Shown piece by piece: positions 50,558 to 59,811 of a DNA stretch of 64,000 nt. Made by a program: the position numbers and the translations under genes. The stretch is taken from NCBI GenBank assembly GCA_013299115.1, contig JAAFKA010000019.1, positions 43,996 to 107,995 of the forward strand. Reading direction: 5' to 3'. Numbering within the stretch: position 1 is the first letter of the stretch; the number at the start of each line of letters is the position of its first letter. Below the pieces are notes generated by a model. It ran no database searches. It had not been told where the DNA came from and saw only the letters and a list, made by a program, of their open reading frames with translations. The stretch is from Cytophagales bacterium (GTDB lineage: Bacteria > Bacteroidota > Bacteroidia > Cytophagales > Thermoflexibacteraceae).

Positions 50558-51124
50558 TTACTTGTCCTTTTCTCTTTTAAACTTATTTAAACAAAGCACC
50601 AAAAATTCGGCAGCTTCATAATCTCCGACTGTAAACTCCTGAAAATCAATGGTTACTAAGTTTTTTTTGCCATCAGACCAAGTTTTATCTGCCCAAAGTT
50701 TGACTTGATAACCTGTTGTAGTTTTTTGAGGCTTGAGTAAGCTATGCGTAATATCGACACCACCCACCCTATCTATGCGTGTGTTTTGAGTTGCTATAAT
50801 GGCACTTTCGCCTGCACTATGAAAATCTTTTGTCGATAGTTTCACACCTGTAAACCAAGGGAAAGGGTAGTTTTTCTTTTCAATAAATTCATCATTAATT
50901 GTGATTTTTATGTAATTGAAAAGCCCGCAAAGTCCCCAATAAAATATGAAAATGGCTAAAATTCCCTGCCAAATCATTTCATTGGAAAAGAAACCATACA
51001 TACCCCAAACGCCAACGAACAACGTAACAATGTGCAAAGGATACCAAATCCACTTTCGCAGAAGTATAATTTCATTTTCCGTTTCTTTGATACGAAAAAA
51101 ACCAGAAAAATAGCTTGTTTTCAT
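50558..51124 (-). CDS. Membrane protein of unknown function
   Basis: 188 residues. Two membrane helices (WYPLHIVTLFVGVWGMYGF, ILAIFIFYWGLCGLF) near residues 30-75, then a cytoplasmic or periplasmic domain of strands (KNYPFPWFTGVKLSTKDF ... VTIDFQEFTVGDYEAAEFL). The TRIDRVGGVDITHSLLK part is reminiscent of PH-like membrane proteins, but I do not recognise the family. Convergent with the serine hydrolase gene. Confidence 0.65.
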   Translation of the reverse strand: MKTSYFSGFFRIKETENEIILLRKWIWYPLHIVTLFVGVWGMYGFFSNEMIWQGILAIFIFYWGLCGLFNYIKITINDEFIEKKNYPFPWFTGVKLSTKDFHSAGESAIIATQNTRIDRVGGVDITHSLLKPQKTTTGYQVKLWADKTWSDGKKNLVTIDFQEFTVGDYEAAEFLVLCLNKFKREKDK

Positions 51125-51136
51125 CTTTTTGTAACT

Positions 51137-51232
51137 CCTTGAAAATCATTTATCGGACACTTTTGAAGTGTCCGATAAATTTGTCCTTGAAAATCAATTA
51201 TCGGATACTTTTGAAGTGTCCGATAAGTTTGT
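51137..51232. repeat. Two tandem 48-bp hairpin units
   Basis: Units 51137-51184 and 51185-51232 each contain a palindrome TATCGGACACTTTTGAAGTG TCCGATA-type stem with CCTTGAAAATCA spacer. Related single hairpins occur at ~22556-22598 and 23751. Confidence 0.85.
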
Positions 51233-51300
51233 CCAATTTTTGAAATTAAAATACCAAAACCACTTTCCAATGTGTATATGTAAAACATCTTAAAGCATCT

Positions 51301-51348
51301 TTTGTACGATTGTCAAGGTGCGAAAAGCACCATTGACAACGTACCAAA
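51301..51348. repeat. Palindrome of the ACGATTGTCAAGGTGC family
   Basis: GTACGATTGTCAAGGTGC pairs imperfectly with GCACCATTGACAACGTAC around a GAAAA loop. It touches the stop codon of the gene at 51350. Compare 17391-17473, 59719-59766, 60666-60707. Confidence 0.75.
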
Positions 51349-51349
51349 T

Positions 51350-52528
51350 TTATTTTATCTCAATTTTGAGTTCATAATCTCCCGAAGTGAAGTTTTTTGC
51401 ACCGACTACGCCCACAAAAACCTTCATTCGTGAGCTAATTGCATTAAACTCTATGCTTTGCTCCCCCGCAGTTTTGGTAAAGTCGGGCATATTGTTGGCT
51501 ACCCATTGCTGAAAACCAGCCTCACAACTGATGCAACGAGGCAAATCGGGTGGGATAAATTTGAAATCGAAACTTACAAAACCATATACATTTACTCTGG
51601 GCATAGTGCCTTTGGGAATAACCGTAACTTTTACAGTAGATTTTTTGGGCAAATCAAACCAATAAAAAACGTGGTTGCCCTCAAATTCTACGTTTCTGAT
51701 GCCCACCCAACAAGCATTGGAACTGTTTTCTGCCCATTCCAAATCCTCCATGATGCTGCCCTGCGATAAATTGCCATTGACCGACAAAATTTGCCCTCTT
51801 TTGGCGGGAATATACTGCACTTTGCCCTGAATATTGGTATTCATTGGGCGTATTGCTTTTGCCTCCACAGCCTCATCATAAGTTTCGGCATAAGCATCAT
51901 AATTCACAAAGTATTTGCCATCGGCTTGCACTTTCAAAATCATGGCGTGCAGCCACGTGTCGCCACGCACAGGGTCTTTAAAAAACACTTCCACCCTGTC
52001 GCCAACTGCGTAGGCAGTCTTTGCAGCCGTATTTTCTTCGGCAGGCAGGGCAGTAATGACCAAACTATTAAAAAAATTGTCTTGGTTTGGCGTTGTGTTT
52101 GTTTTGGAAACAATGAGCATTTGAATATTTATTTTTGAATGGCTAACATATTGGGCATTCAAAAAATTACCATTGTTCATTTCGCCTTGTGCTTTATACG
52201 CCTCATATTTTTGATATAAAAAGGCTTCTTGTTTTTGCACCGTTTTGAGGTTTTTTGCAGAATTATCAAAAGCCTGTTTAGCTGTTCCCTTAGTGAAAAC
52301 ACCTGTTGAGGTGCTTGCCACCACCATATAAACGTCTGTTCCTACTGTACTTCTGTAAGTATAGTTCGTAACATTTCCATTTTGGGCAACCGTTTTGGTG
52401 GGCGGGGCAGGCAAACTAACCTTTGCTCCGACTCCATCTGCCGAAAAATCATAAACTTGCCACGTTTGGGCATCTATTTTCGAGGTCAGCAAGACGAGGA
52501 AAATAATAAAACAAAGTTTTTTTTTCAT
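51350..52528 (-). CDS. Exported protein with a Tudor/agenet-like module, unknown function
   Basis: 392 residues. A signal peptide (LCFIIFLVLLTSKIDAQ) is followed by a ~150-residue N-terminal domain and, near residues 170-235, a small beta-barrel module (YAVGDRVEVFFKDPVRGDT, YDEAVEAKAIRP) like the Tudor/agenet-type modules found in other Bacteroidota exported proteins. The C-terminal part has a Cys pair (CISCEAGFQQWV) and repeats of strands. Function not recognised. Monocistronic. Confidence 0.65.
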   Translation of the reverse strand: MKKKLCFIIFLVLLTSKIDAQTWQVYDFSADGVGAKVSLPAPPTKTVAQNGNVTNYTYRSTVGTDVYMVVASTSTGVFTKGTAKQAFDNSAKNLKTVQKQEAFLYQKYEAYKAQGEMNNGNFLNAQYVSHSKINIQMLIVSKTNTTPNQDNFFNSLVITALPAEENTAAKTAYAVGDRVEVFFKDPVRGDTWLHAMILKVQADGKYFVNYDAYAETYDEAVEAKAIRPMNTNIQGKVQYIPAKRGQILSVNGNLSQGSIMEDLEWAENSSNACWVGIRNVEFEGNHVFYWFDLPKKSTVKVTVIPKGTMPRVNVYGFVSFDFKFIPPDLPRCISCEAGFQQWVANNMPDFTKTAGEQSIEFNAISSRMKVFVGVVGAKNFTSGDYELKIEIK

Positions 52529-52684
52529 CTATTTTGTGGGTTTTACTTTTGGAAAAAAGTGATAATAGTTGTAAAAAGATGTTATCTTTAGCAACACCTT
52601 TTTACAACTACCAAAAGTTAAACATTTTATTTGACTTATCAAAGCATTTTGGGTAATGATTTGAAGTAGGAAAGATTATGTAGC

Positions 52685-53989
52685 CTATTTTTCTCCCAAT
52701 TTCCCCGCCAAATAGCCCGTAGTCCACGCTGCCTGAAAGTTGAAACCTCCTGTGATGCCGTCTATGTCCATTACCTCACCTGCAAAATACAAACCCGCAA
52801 CTTTTTTGCTTTGCATGGTATTGTAATCTATGTTCGACAAGTCCACGCCTCCGCATGTAACAAACTCCTCTTTGAAAGTAGTTTTGCCCTGCACTTGGTA
52901 GGTATCGTACAACAAAACATTGACTAAACTGTTGAGTGAGTTTTTGGTGAGGTCTGCCCAACGGGTGGCAAGGTCGAGGTTTATTTTTTGTAAAAGGAAC
53001 TCCCAAAGTCGGTTGGGAAGTTGAAAAGGGTTTTTATTGCCCATTTGTCTGCTGCCCAATGAATTGCGAAATTCGTAAAGTGTAGTCCGCAGTTGTTCCT
53101 CATTGTGTGTTGCCAACCAACTGACAATAGCCTGAAATTGGTAGTTTTTTTCTGCCAATAACCTTGCTCCCCACGCCGACAACCGCAAAATACTGTATGC
53201 ACTTAGTCCCCAATGCGTAATGAGCAAAGCACCTTCTTGTTCCAATTTGGTGTCGGCTATACGCACACGAGCCTGTGCAACGGCTACGCCCATGAGTTGC
53301 GTGATTGGATTGTTGGGTATGTTAAACGTAAACAAAGAGGGAACAGGGGGCTGTATGCTATGCCCCAAGTCTGCCAACCATTGCAGCCCTTCCGTTTTGG
53401 GAGAACCACCCGAAGCTATAACCACTTTGTCAAAAATTTCTTCTGAACTAACATTTTTTTCAGCACCGACATTTTTCCCATCTGAACTAACATTTCTTTG
53501 AGAAATGTTAGTGCTATCTATCATTTCTTTGCTATTTTTGCCTATTTGCAAAGCAAATGTTCCGTTATTGAGGGGTTTTATTTGCAAAACAGGTGCAGCC
53601 AATCTGATGTCCACTTTCAATTGGTGGGCTTGGTCTAACAAACAATCTATAATGGTTTGCGAGTCGTCTGTGGTGGGAAACATACGCCCATCTTCCTCTG
53701 TTTTAATAGCCACGCCGCGTTGCTCAAACCACGCCAACGTATCTGCCACGGCAAAACTTCGAAAGGCATTTTTCAAAAATTTTTCGCCACGCGGATAGTA
53801 TTTTGCTAACTTGCTCACTTCCAAACAGTTGTGCGTAACATTGCACCTACCTCCACCCGAAATTTTGACTTTCGCCAATAATTTATTGCTTTTTTCGAGC
53901 AACACCACTTGGGCTGTGGGGTGGTGTGTGGCACAACTCAAGGCTGCAAAAAAACCTGCTGCTCCTCCTCCAATAACGGCTACTTTCAT
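52685..53989 (-). CDS. HI0933/YhiN-family flavoprotein with an in-frame insertion
   Basis: 434 residues. FAD-binding opening MKVAVIGGGAAGFFAALSC, then KVKISGGGRCNVTH and the C-terminal FAGEVMDIDGITGGFN typical of HI0933-like NAD(P)/FAD oxidoreductases; substrate unknown. Members are usually ~400 residues. The extra part is DSTNISQRNVSSDGKNVG ... VSSEE at residues ~155-185, coded by a palindrome-bearing stretch (53446-53520), placed just before DKVVIASGGSP. The next gene ends three bases upstream, so the two are probably one operon. Confidence 0.92.
   Translation of the reverse strand: MKVAVIGGGAAGFFAALSCATHHPTAQVVLLEKSNKLLAKVKISGGGRCNVTHNCLEVSKLAKYYPRGEKFLKNAFRSFAVADTLAWFEQRGVAIKTEEDGRMFPTTDDSQTIIDCLLDQAHQLKVDIRLAAPVLQIKPLNNGTFALQIGKNSKEMIDSTNISQRNVSSDGKNVGAEKNVSSEEIFDKVVIASGGSPKTEGLQWLADLGHSIQPPVPSLFTFNIPNNPITQLMGVAVAQARVRIADTKLEQEGALLITHWGLSAYSILRLSAWGARLLAEKNYQFQAIVSWLATHNEEQLRTTLYEFRNSLGSRQMGNKNPFQLPNRLWEFLLQKINLDLATRWADLTKNSLNSLVNVLLYDTYQVQGKTTFKEEFVTCGGVDLSNIDYNTMQSKKVAGLYFAGEVMDIDGITGGFNFQAAWTTGYLAGKLGEK
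53446..53520. repeat. Palindrome-bearing in-frame insertion in the HI0933-like gene
   Basis: A CTAACATTTCTTTGAGAAATGTTAG palindrome lies at ~53482-53508, preceded by two GAACTAACATTT-like direct copies. On the coding strand it encodes an Asn/Ser-rich peptide that relatives appear to lack, and the frame is kept. Sequence differs from the SPLTPEGGT family. Confidence 0.6.
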
Positions 53990-53992
53990 AGC

Positions 53993-55528
53993 TTAGAACA
54001 GTTTGAAACGGACAAAACCTGCCGAAAAAGACAGTGTGCTATTTTCTGCATTGACAAATGGAAAATAAGAAATAATATCTCTGGTGGCTACACCTGCCTC
54101 CAACCACCGTTTACGCAAGGAAAAAACAACGCCACCCGGTACATTTGGACGTGCTTGGTTGCCCCCTACACTTATGCCTGATGAAATACGAATATATCGG
54201 GTCAGTCTGTACTCTCCACCTAACGTAACCAAAGGATTTTCTAAATTGCCCGATGCTCGGTTGCGAGGAATAATGACATCAAGCCCCACGTGAAAAGTGC
54301 GAAAATACTCATAACTTGCCCCTACTCTGATGACGCTGGGTACTGCCTCGGTAATAGTACCTGTGCCTTTTAGTTTGAGGGCTGCCCCTTGTCCTGCTAA
54401 ACTAAAAGTATTAGCATTAGTTGCTAAGAGATTGTAATTATTTAGTCCCACGCCTTGTATTTCTTGTAATTTGTCGTTTTGGAGTTTAAAGGTATTACTT
54501 TCCCAGTTGATAGCCCCTAAATTGGTTACAGCAAAACCCAAATACAAATTGCGTTTGATGACTAAATTCACGCCAAAGTCAAGCCCAAAGCCTTTGCCAA
54601 CTGGCTCTGCACCAAAAAATTTGTTCAAATTGGTGGCATTTTGAATAAATCCCTCGTAATTTCTGCCATTTCCTGAAGCACTGTCCAGAATTGTAAGTCC
54701 CAAAGTACGAGAAACCGAAATATTGTCTTTGGTTAGTTGGTTGTTTTCTGCTGCTACATCTATGAGGGCTATGCCTTGAATGTATTTTACACCTATGCCG
54801 CCGTAGGCTGTGAAATTGTAGCTGTCGTAAAGTTTAGTGCCGTAGGCAAAATTGTATTCTCTGTACCAAGAAAGAGAAAAACGTGAGCCATTTAGGATTT
54901 CTCCGTAGGTTTTGGCATCGTCTGCTGCTATAAATCCTGCTACTGCTTTTTCTCTTTGCTCTGGGGTAATGGCATTGGTATTGGCTAATCGTGTGCCATC
55001 ACTCAACTCTATGCCTGTAAAATAATCGGAATTGTGTCCCAAAAACAGGAGGTTAGCACTTAGCGGATTGAGTTTAGAATAGAATTGGATTTTATCACGC
55101 ATACTGAAAGCAAAGCCTCCAATTTTTGGTAGCTGAATGGCAGCACCCACTAACATCACATCTACGTTAATGGAGTTGGCTGTATTGGCAAATTTATTTT
55201 TGGCTACTACTTTTTGTTGGTAAGTAAAATTATTGGAAGTAGGGTCAAAAATAGACTCTGCCAATTCTCCTCTGGTCATGCCTTCTGAGAAAAAAGAGGA
55301 GTTGAACTCTAAAAAACCGAAGGTAAGCATAGGGTCGCGGAAACTGCGTTGTACGCCTATGTTGGCAGGATTTACGCCTATGGCTTGGTAATCCGTAGCA
55401 AAAGTGGTAGCTGCACCGCCTCGCCCTGTGGCTGTGAAGGCACTCATTTCCAACTGTGCCTGTGCGTGGTGAGCCAAAAAGCTAAGAAAACCAAAAAATA
55501 GAAGTATTTTGAATGTAGGTAGTTGCAT
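53993..55528 (-). CDS. Outer-membrane DUF5723 family protein
   Basis: 511 residues from MQLPTFKILLFFGFLSFLAH, a signal peptide ending QAQLE. It has the DUF5723 pattern of many amphipathic strands: QAIGVNPANIGVQRS at the start, GFGLDFGVNLVIKRNLYLGF in the middle, a C-terminal strand ending FVRFKLF. Probably a beta-barrel of the FadL/PorV-like kind found in Bacteroidota outer membranes. A 22-codon upstream extension is rejected. It is followed, three bases later, by the HI0933-like gene. Confidence 0.85.
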   Translation of the reverse strand: MQLPTFKILLFFGFLSFLAHHAQAQLEMSAFTATGRGGAATTFATDYQAIGVNPANIGVQRSFRDPMLTFGFLEFNSSFFSEGMTRGELAESIFDPTSNNFTYQQKVVAKNKFANTANSINVDVMLVGAAIQLPKIGGFAFSMRDKIQFYSKLNPLSANLLFLGHNSDYFTGIELSDGTRLANTNAITPEQREKAVAGFIAADDAKTYGEILNGSRFSLSWYREYNFAYGTKLYDSYNFTAYGGIGVKYIQGIALIDVAAENNQLTKDNISVSRTLGLTILDSASGNGRNYEGFIQNATNLNKFFGAEPVGKGFGLDFGVNLVIKRNLYLGFAVTNLGAINWESNTFKLQNDKLQEIQGVGLNNYNLLATNANTFSLAGQGAALKLKGTGTITEAVPSVIRVGASYEYFRTFHVGLDVIIPRNRASGNLENPLVTLGGEYRLTRYIRISSGISVGGNQARPNVPGGVVFSLRKRWLEAGVATRDIISYFPFVNAENSTLSFSAGFVRFKLF

Positions 55529-55636
55529 AATAATTTTTAAAAAGTGCAAGAAGGTTTGTTTGCAAAATTGTTGTAACGAATCTTTCTTAAACAAGTGCTA
55601 TAAAAGTATAAAAGATTTTGAAAAAAAACTATTCCC

Positions 55637-56812
55637 CTATGTTTTTTTGTTCAAGTGTAGAGGTCTGTAAAAATAAAACTCGTGAGTGGGTAAAACACTG
55701 GGATACAAAATTTTTATTAAATCTGCCAAAACTATATCAGGACGAACTACACCATACTCAAAAAATTCATTACCTTGTTGGCTGATTGTTTGTTTCTGTT
55801 TGTTGTCGCAATTATAAACTTTTTTGTTTTTAATGGCTTGAAAATCGGCAAAACGGCTGTCTGTTGCTACCAATTCATCTAAACTTTTAATACTGCCTAC
55901 ATTCAACCAATAGTCTGTGTTAGAAGCTTTATTCAATACTTCCTCCATACTTACCTGTAAACTTCCTGTACCTTCGGAGTTTGCCCAAGTATAGGTTGCA
56001 CCTGCATCTTTCCAAAGATTGGCAGCAAAGCTATTTCCTGCGGGCAAATACCATACGCCATTGTACGGAATAGTACCAAAAACTGTAGGGCGTTGCGATT
56101 GGTGTTGGGCTGCTTCTTGTGCTTTCTTTTGCAAAGTTTGGTAGTTTTGCTCTACAGTTACAAAGAAATCTTCAGCTATTTTTTCTTTGTTGAAAAAAAC
56201 GGCTGCAAATTTTACCCATTCTGCTCTACCCAAAGGCGTATTTTCTAAATACTCTGTGTTAATTAGCACTTTTTTACCAAATTTTGCAAATTTATCATAA
56301 TCATTTTCGGCATAACTCATTACCACATCGGGCTGCAAAGACAAAATGAGTTCTATGTTTGGGTTGCCATTTTCTCCGCCTACTTCTTTGGTTTTACCTG
56401 TTTTCACTTGTTGGTGTAAGGCTTCGATAGTCGAGTAACGAACATCGGCAAAGCCCGTGATTTTATCTGTTTCGCCAATAACATGAAACAAAGCGGAGTG
56501 TGTAGTAGAGAGGCAGACAACTGACTGCAAAGGAATCTGAATAACTTGGGCTTCGTCGGGCAAATTAGCAGGTTGGGGTTCATTTCGGTCTATCAAAGCG
56601 TAGAGCAAGGCAGGACGAGTGGGCATACCTGTTTGCAAAATTTTTACCAATTTATAGCCTTTGTGGTAAGTTACAGCAAAACCTTTGGCATAACGCAAAG
56701 GCAAACTGTCTGTTTTGGCGATTTGTGTGCTATTTTCTTTGGTAACTGATTGGCAACCTGAGCCTAAATACAAAAGTAAATAGCTAATAAAAATGTAGCA
56801 GTAATATTTCAT
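55637..56812 (-). CDS. Periplasmic substrate-binding lipoprotein (cobalamin/iron-siderophore type)
   Basis: 391 residues from MKYYCYIFISYLLLYLGSGC, lipoprotein signal with lipobox cysteine. The type III binding fold (Peripla_BP_2) shows VCLSTTHSALFHVIGETDKITG, then ELILSLQPDVVMSYA and FGTIPYNGVWYLPAGNSF. It would deliver a vitamin B12 or Fe(III)-siderophore to a TonB-linked ABC system. No permease or ATPase is next to it. The ATG overlaps the stop of the upstream glycosyltransferase by four bases (ATGA), which fixes the start and suggests translational coupling. Confidence 0.9.
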   Translation of the reverse strand: MKYYCYIFISYLLLYLGSGCQSVTKENSTQIAKTDSLPLRYAKGFAVTYHKGYKLVKILQTGMPTRPALLYALIDRNEPQPANLPDEAQVIQIPLQSVVCLSTTHSALFHVIGETDKITGFADVRYSTIEALHQQVKTGKTKEVGGENGNPNIELILSLQPDVVMSYAENDYDKFAKFGKKVLINTEYLENTPLGRAEWVKFAAVFFNKEKIAEDFFVTVEQNYQTLQKKAQEAAQHQSQRPTVFGTIPYNGVWYLPAGNSFAANLWKDAGATYTWANSEGTGSLQVSMEEVLNKASNTDYWLNVGSIKSLDELVATDSRFADFQAIKNKKVYNCDNKQKQTISQQGNEFFEYGVVRPDIVLADLIKILYPSVLPTHEFYFYRPLHLNKKT

Positions 56813-57987
56813 ATATTCAAATGCTGAAATAATTTTTGATAGCGGTGTTGCCAAGTGTGCAAAGCTAAGGAATTTTCTCTTGCTTTTTTTCGCATTTCCT
56901 TTCTTTTTTTGAGGTTTTTGAGCAAATATTGGGTTTTTTCTAATAACTCTCCCTTGCTTTGATAAGTTTCTATGGCTGTGCCTATTTCAAACAAGTGAGG
57001 TTGTTCGGGGGTAGCCTGTGTGAGCAAACAAGCCCCCGACATAGTTGCCTCAAAATCTCGCAATTTGGAGTAAATCACCAAAGGATTGGGCAACAAAGTA
57101 TTAACCTGCTCGTTGATACCAATACTTATGGCACTATGGGCATAAATATCTGCCAATTCGTGACGGGTGGTGCTGGCTATTTGCTGAAAATCAGTTTCGT
57201 ATGCTGTACCCAAATTAGCCCAAATTTGAGTATTTTTTTTGAGGTGAGGATACTGAAATTTGTTTACTATACCTTGCCACTTAAATTTTAGTTTGCTTTG
57301 GGTCTTAAACCACCAATCATTGGGAATTTCCTCCTTGAAAGGCAAATGCGAAGGAGTATTGTCAACTGCCCATCCCTGTCCATAAACCTTAAAATCAAAG
57401 GTTTGGTGCAGCAAAACACTCAATAAATCACTGCGATAGGGTGTTTTTGTGCCTGCAAATGACACACTTACACTTTCTGCTTTGTCCATAGGTTGGCAGA
57501 GGTAAGGATTGGCAGCCATCGGTAGCCAAATATGCGGACTACCAGAGGCTTTGAAAAATGGGACTGCCTCTATTTCTGGCACCCAATTTAAGGTAGGATA
57601 TTTAGCATAGTCATCTGCCACTTGTGCCTTAAACATAAAATTATCGCAAAAAAAATAGACCGTTGGCACTCCTAATTTCTCTATTTCCTTAAACAAATGA
57701 GGAGAAAATTGTTGCGGATACAAATAAGCCAAAAAAAGGTCTATTTTTTTGTTTACAGCTAATTGTTGCCGAAAATCACGCAAAATTTTTTCGGATAATT
57801 CCTCTCTTTGTGCTTTGCCCCACATCTGCCAATTTGCTTGGTGGTAGGCAGCCAACAAAGGTATGACTTGTGGCAAAATGACACGATGCCCCATTTGTTC
57901 TAAGGGAACACCCAAATTTTGATACCACAAATCAAAAGCATAACTTTTTTCGGCAAAAAGGCAGAGGTAGATGTTTAAAGGTTTCAT
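56809..57987 (-). CDS. CgeB-like glycosyltransferase family protein
   Basis: 392 residues from MKPLNIYLCLFAEKSYAF. It has the look of the CgeB/DUF3880 and glycosyltransferase-1 group: an N-terminal Rossmann part (LGVPTVYFFCDNFMFKA), then PHIWLPMAANP, SFAGTKTPYRSDLLSVL, and the C-terminal SGACLLTQATPEQPHLFEIG with trailing CYQSKGELLEKTQYLL-type helices. Probably adds a sugar to a surface glycan or glycolipid. Coupled by a four-base overlap to the following substrate-binding lipoprotein, which is an unusual partner. Confidence 0.85.
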   Translation of the reverse strand: MKPLNIYLCLFAEKSYAFDLWYQNLGVPLEQMGHRVILPQVIPLLAAYHQANWQMWGKAQREELSEKILRDFRQQLAVNKKIDLFLAYLYPQQFSPHLFKEIEKLGVPTVYFFCDNFMFKAQVADDYAKYPTLNWVPEIEAVPFFKASGSPHIWLPMAANPYLCQPMDKAESVSVSFAGTKTPYRSDLLSVLLHQTFDFKVYGQGWAVDNTPSHLPFKEEIPNDWWFKTQSKLKFKWQGIVNKFQYPHLKKNTQIWANLGTAYETDFQQIASTTRHELADIYAHSAISIGINEQVNTLLPNPLVIYSKLRDFEATMSGACLLTQATPEQPHLFEIGTAIETYQSKGELLEKTQYLLKNLKKRKEMRKKARENSLALHTWQHRYQKLFQHLNI

Positions 57988-58065
57988 TATTTTATGGCGT
58001 TTATTATGCAAAACTACAAAATTACTCAAAAAACTGCAAAGAACAAAAAAGACACAAATGTTGCT

Positions 58066-58245
58066 AGGTTTTCCGCATCAAAATTTTTAATCCGTCAGTT
58101 TACCATATATTTTAAGGAACATCACTACATTTTACCACTTAGGTACTAAGAAACACTAAGTTTCACTTAGAAATTCTAAGTGAAACTTAGTGTTTCTTAG
58201 TGCCTAAGTGGTAAAAGAAAGCTAAAAGTTTTGATGCGGAAAACC
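58066..58245. repeat. Long nested inverted repeat in the promoter region of the sigma-54 activator
   Basis: Outer arms 58066-58083 and 58228-58245 (AGGTTTTCCGCATCAAAA and inverse) enclose an inner long hairpin at ~58131-58216 whose arms (TTTTACCACTTAGGTACTAA ... inverse) pair almost perfectly around an ATTC loop. The intergenic region is 355 bases and has no gene. Likely a palindromic mobile unit. Confidence 0.85.
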
Positions 58246-58384
58246 TAAAATGTTGCAAACCTTCGTAAACTCTAATACTTATTTTTTATGTCATTTTGGC
58301 ATTTTTTTATCTCAAACAAAACTTTTTTTGGTTGTTTTTCGTTAATACTGTCAAAATGACCTGATTTTATTTTTTCTCAGACCC

Positions 58385-59701
58385 ATGACCTCTACTATTC
58401 AAAGCCTTAAACAACGATTTGGTATCATTGGCAACTCCACTTCCCTCGACCATGCCGTACAGGTAGCCTCGCAAGTTGCCCCAACGGACATGACCGTACT
58501 CATCACAGGGGAGAGTGGGAGTGGCAAAGAGTCGTTTTCCAAAATCATTCACCAGTTGAGCAACCGCAAACACAATACCTTTATAGCCATCAACTGCGGG
58601 GCTTTGCCTTCAGGAACTATTTACTCCGAATTGTTTGGGCATGAAAAAGGTGCTTTTACAGGTTCTACCGACTCTCGCAAGGGTTATTTTGAAACGGCAG
58701 ACGGCGGCACTATTTTCTTAGACGAAATAGCCGAAATGCCACCCGATACGCAAGCCATGCTGTTGCGTGTGCTTGAAAATGGCGAATTTATCCGCATGGG
58801 TTCTTCCAAGTCGCAAAAAACCAATGTGCGTGTGGTGGCAGCTACCCACGTCAATTTGTGGCAAGCCGTAGAGAGCAAAAAATTCAGAGAAGACCTTTAT
58901 TTTCGTTTAAGCACTGTTCCCATTACCATTCCGCCCTTGCGGGAGAGGGGAGCAGATGTGGAGTTGTTGTTCCGCAAATTTGCGACTGACCACGCCGAAA
59001 AATACAGAATGAAACCCGTTTTGCTCGACGAAGGGGCAAAGAAAGTATTGCAACAGTTTCGTTTCCCCGGTAATATTAGGCAGCTAAAAAACTTGGCAGA
59101 GCAAATTTCTATTCTCGAAATGGAGAGAAACATTACAGCAGACGTTTTATTGCGTTATTTGCCACAAGAACAGGTTTTTAGCACCAACCGTTTGCCAGCT
59201 TTGATACAAGGAGAAAAAGCAAATGACAATTTTTCGGAAAGGGATTTGCTATACAAAATTATGTTTGACCTTCGCAGAGATGTAACCGAACTGAAAAAAT
59301 TGGTGCTTAATTTGCTGCAATCCACACCAATAGGAGAGGGGGCAGGCAGTATGATTTTGCAACAAAACAGCCATCTTTTTCAAGAGGAATTTCAGCAAGC
59401 TAATCATACAGAGAGTCAAGTGCAGATGACCTCGTTGTTGCTACCTACTCACGCAACAAAAAGTTCAAGTGAACCAACTGTTTTGCATATTCAACAACCT
59501 GACAATCAAGTGCTTACAAAAACACAAGACATAGCTCATGAGGAGGAAGATGTGCTTTCGTTGGAGAAAAAAGAAAAGGAAATGATTATCAAAGCCTTGC
59601 GAAAAAACAACGACAAACGCAAAAATGCAGCCCAAGATTTGGGAATTTCTGAAAGAACTTTGTACCGAAAAATTAAACAGTACGGTATAGATGAGGAGTA
59701 G
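58385..59701 (+). CDS. Sigma-54-dependent transcriptional activator without receiver domain
   Basis: 438 residues. AAA+ domain from the N-terminus: Walker A GESGSGKESF, the GAFTGS sigma-54 contact loop, Walker B GTIFLDEIAEM, and the arginine-finger segment RFREDLYFRLS. The C-terminus is a Fis-type helix-turn-helix (RKNAAQDLGISERTLYRKI). A poorly conserved ~130-residue linker lies between. There is no N-terminal regulatory domain, so activity would be set by expression or by a partner. It is likely to act with RpoN at genes elsewhere. Confidence 0.94.
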   Translation: MTSTIQSLKQRFGIIGNSTSLDHAVQVASQVAPTDMTVLITGESGSGKESFSKIIHQLSNRKHNTFIAINCGALPSGTIYSELFGHEKGAFTGSTDSRKGYFETADGGTIFLDEIAEMPPDTQAMLLRVLENGEFIRMGSSKSQKTNVRVVAATHVNLWQAVESKKFREDLYFRLSTVPITIPPLRERGADVELLFRKFATDHAEKYRMKPVLLDEGAKKVLQQFRFPGNIRQLKNLAEQISILEMERNITADVLLRYLPQEQVFSTNRLPALIQGEKANDNFSERDLLYKIMFDLRRDVTELKKLVLNLLQSTPIGEGAGSMILQQNSHLFQEEFQQANHTESQVQMTSLLLPTHATKSSSEPTVLHIQQPDNQVLTKTQDIAHEEEDVLSLEKKEKEMIIKALRKNNDKRKNAAQDLGISERTLYRKIKQYGIDEE

Positions 59702-59718
59702 GAAATGAAAAATAATAA

Positions 59719-59766
59719 TACGTTGGCAATGGCTTAGGCAGCCCCGTCAAGACCTTGACAATCGTA
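59719..59766. repeat. Palindrome of the CGTTGGCAATGG / CCTTGACAATCG family
   Basis: TACGTTGGCAATGGCTTAGG ... CAAGACCTTGACAATCGTA. Lies between the sigma-54 activator and the sirtuin gene. Confidence 0.7.
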
Positions 59767-59811
59767 TGAAAATTATCGACAAGGTATGAAAATTACCCAA
59801 AAAATATTTAT

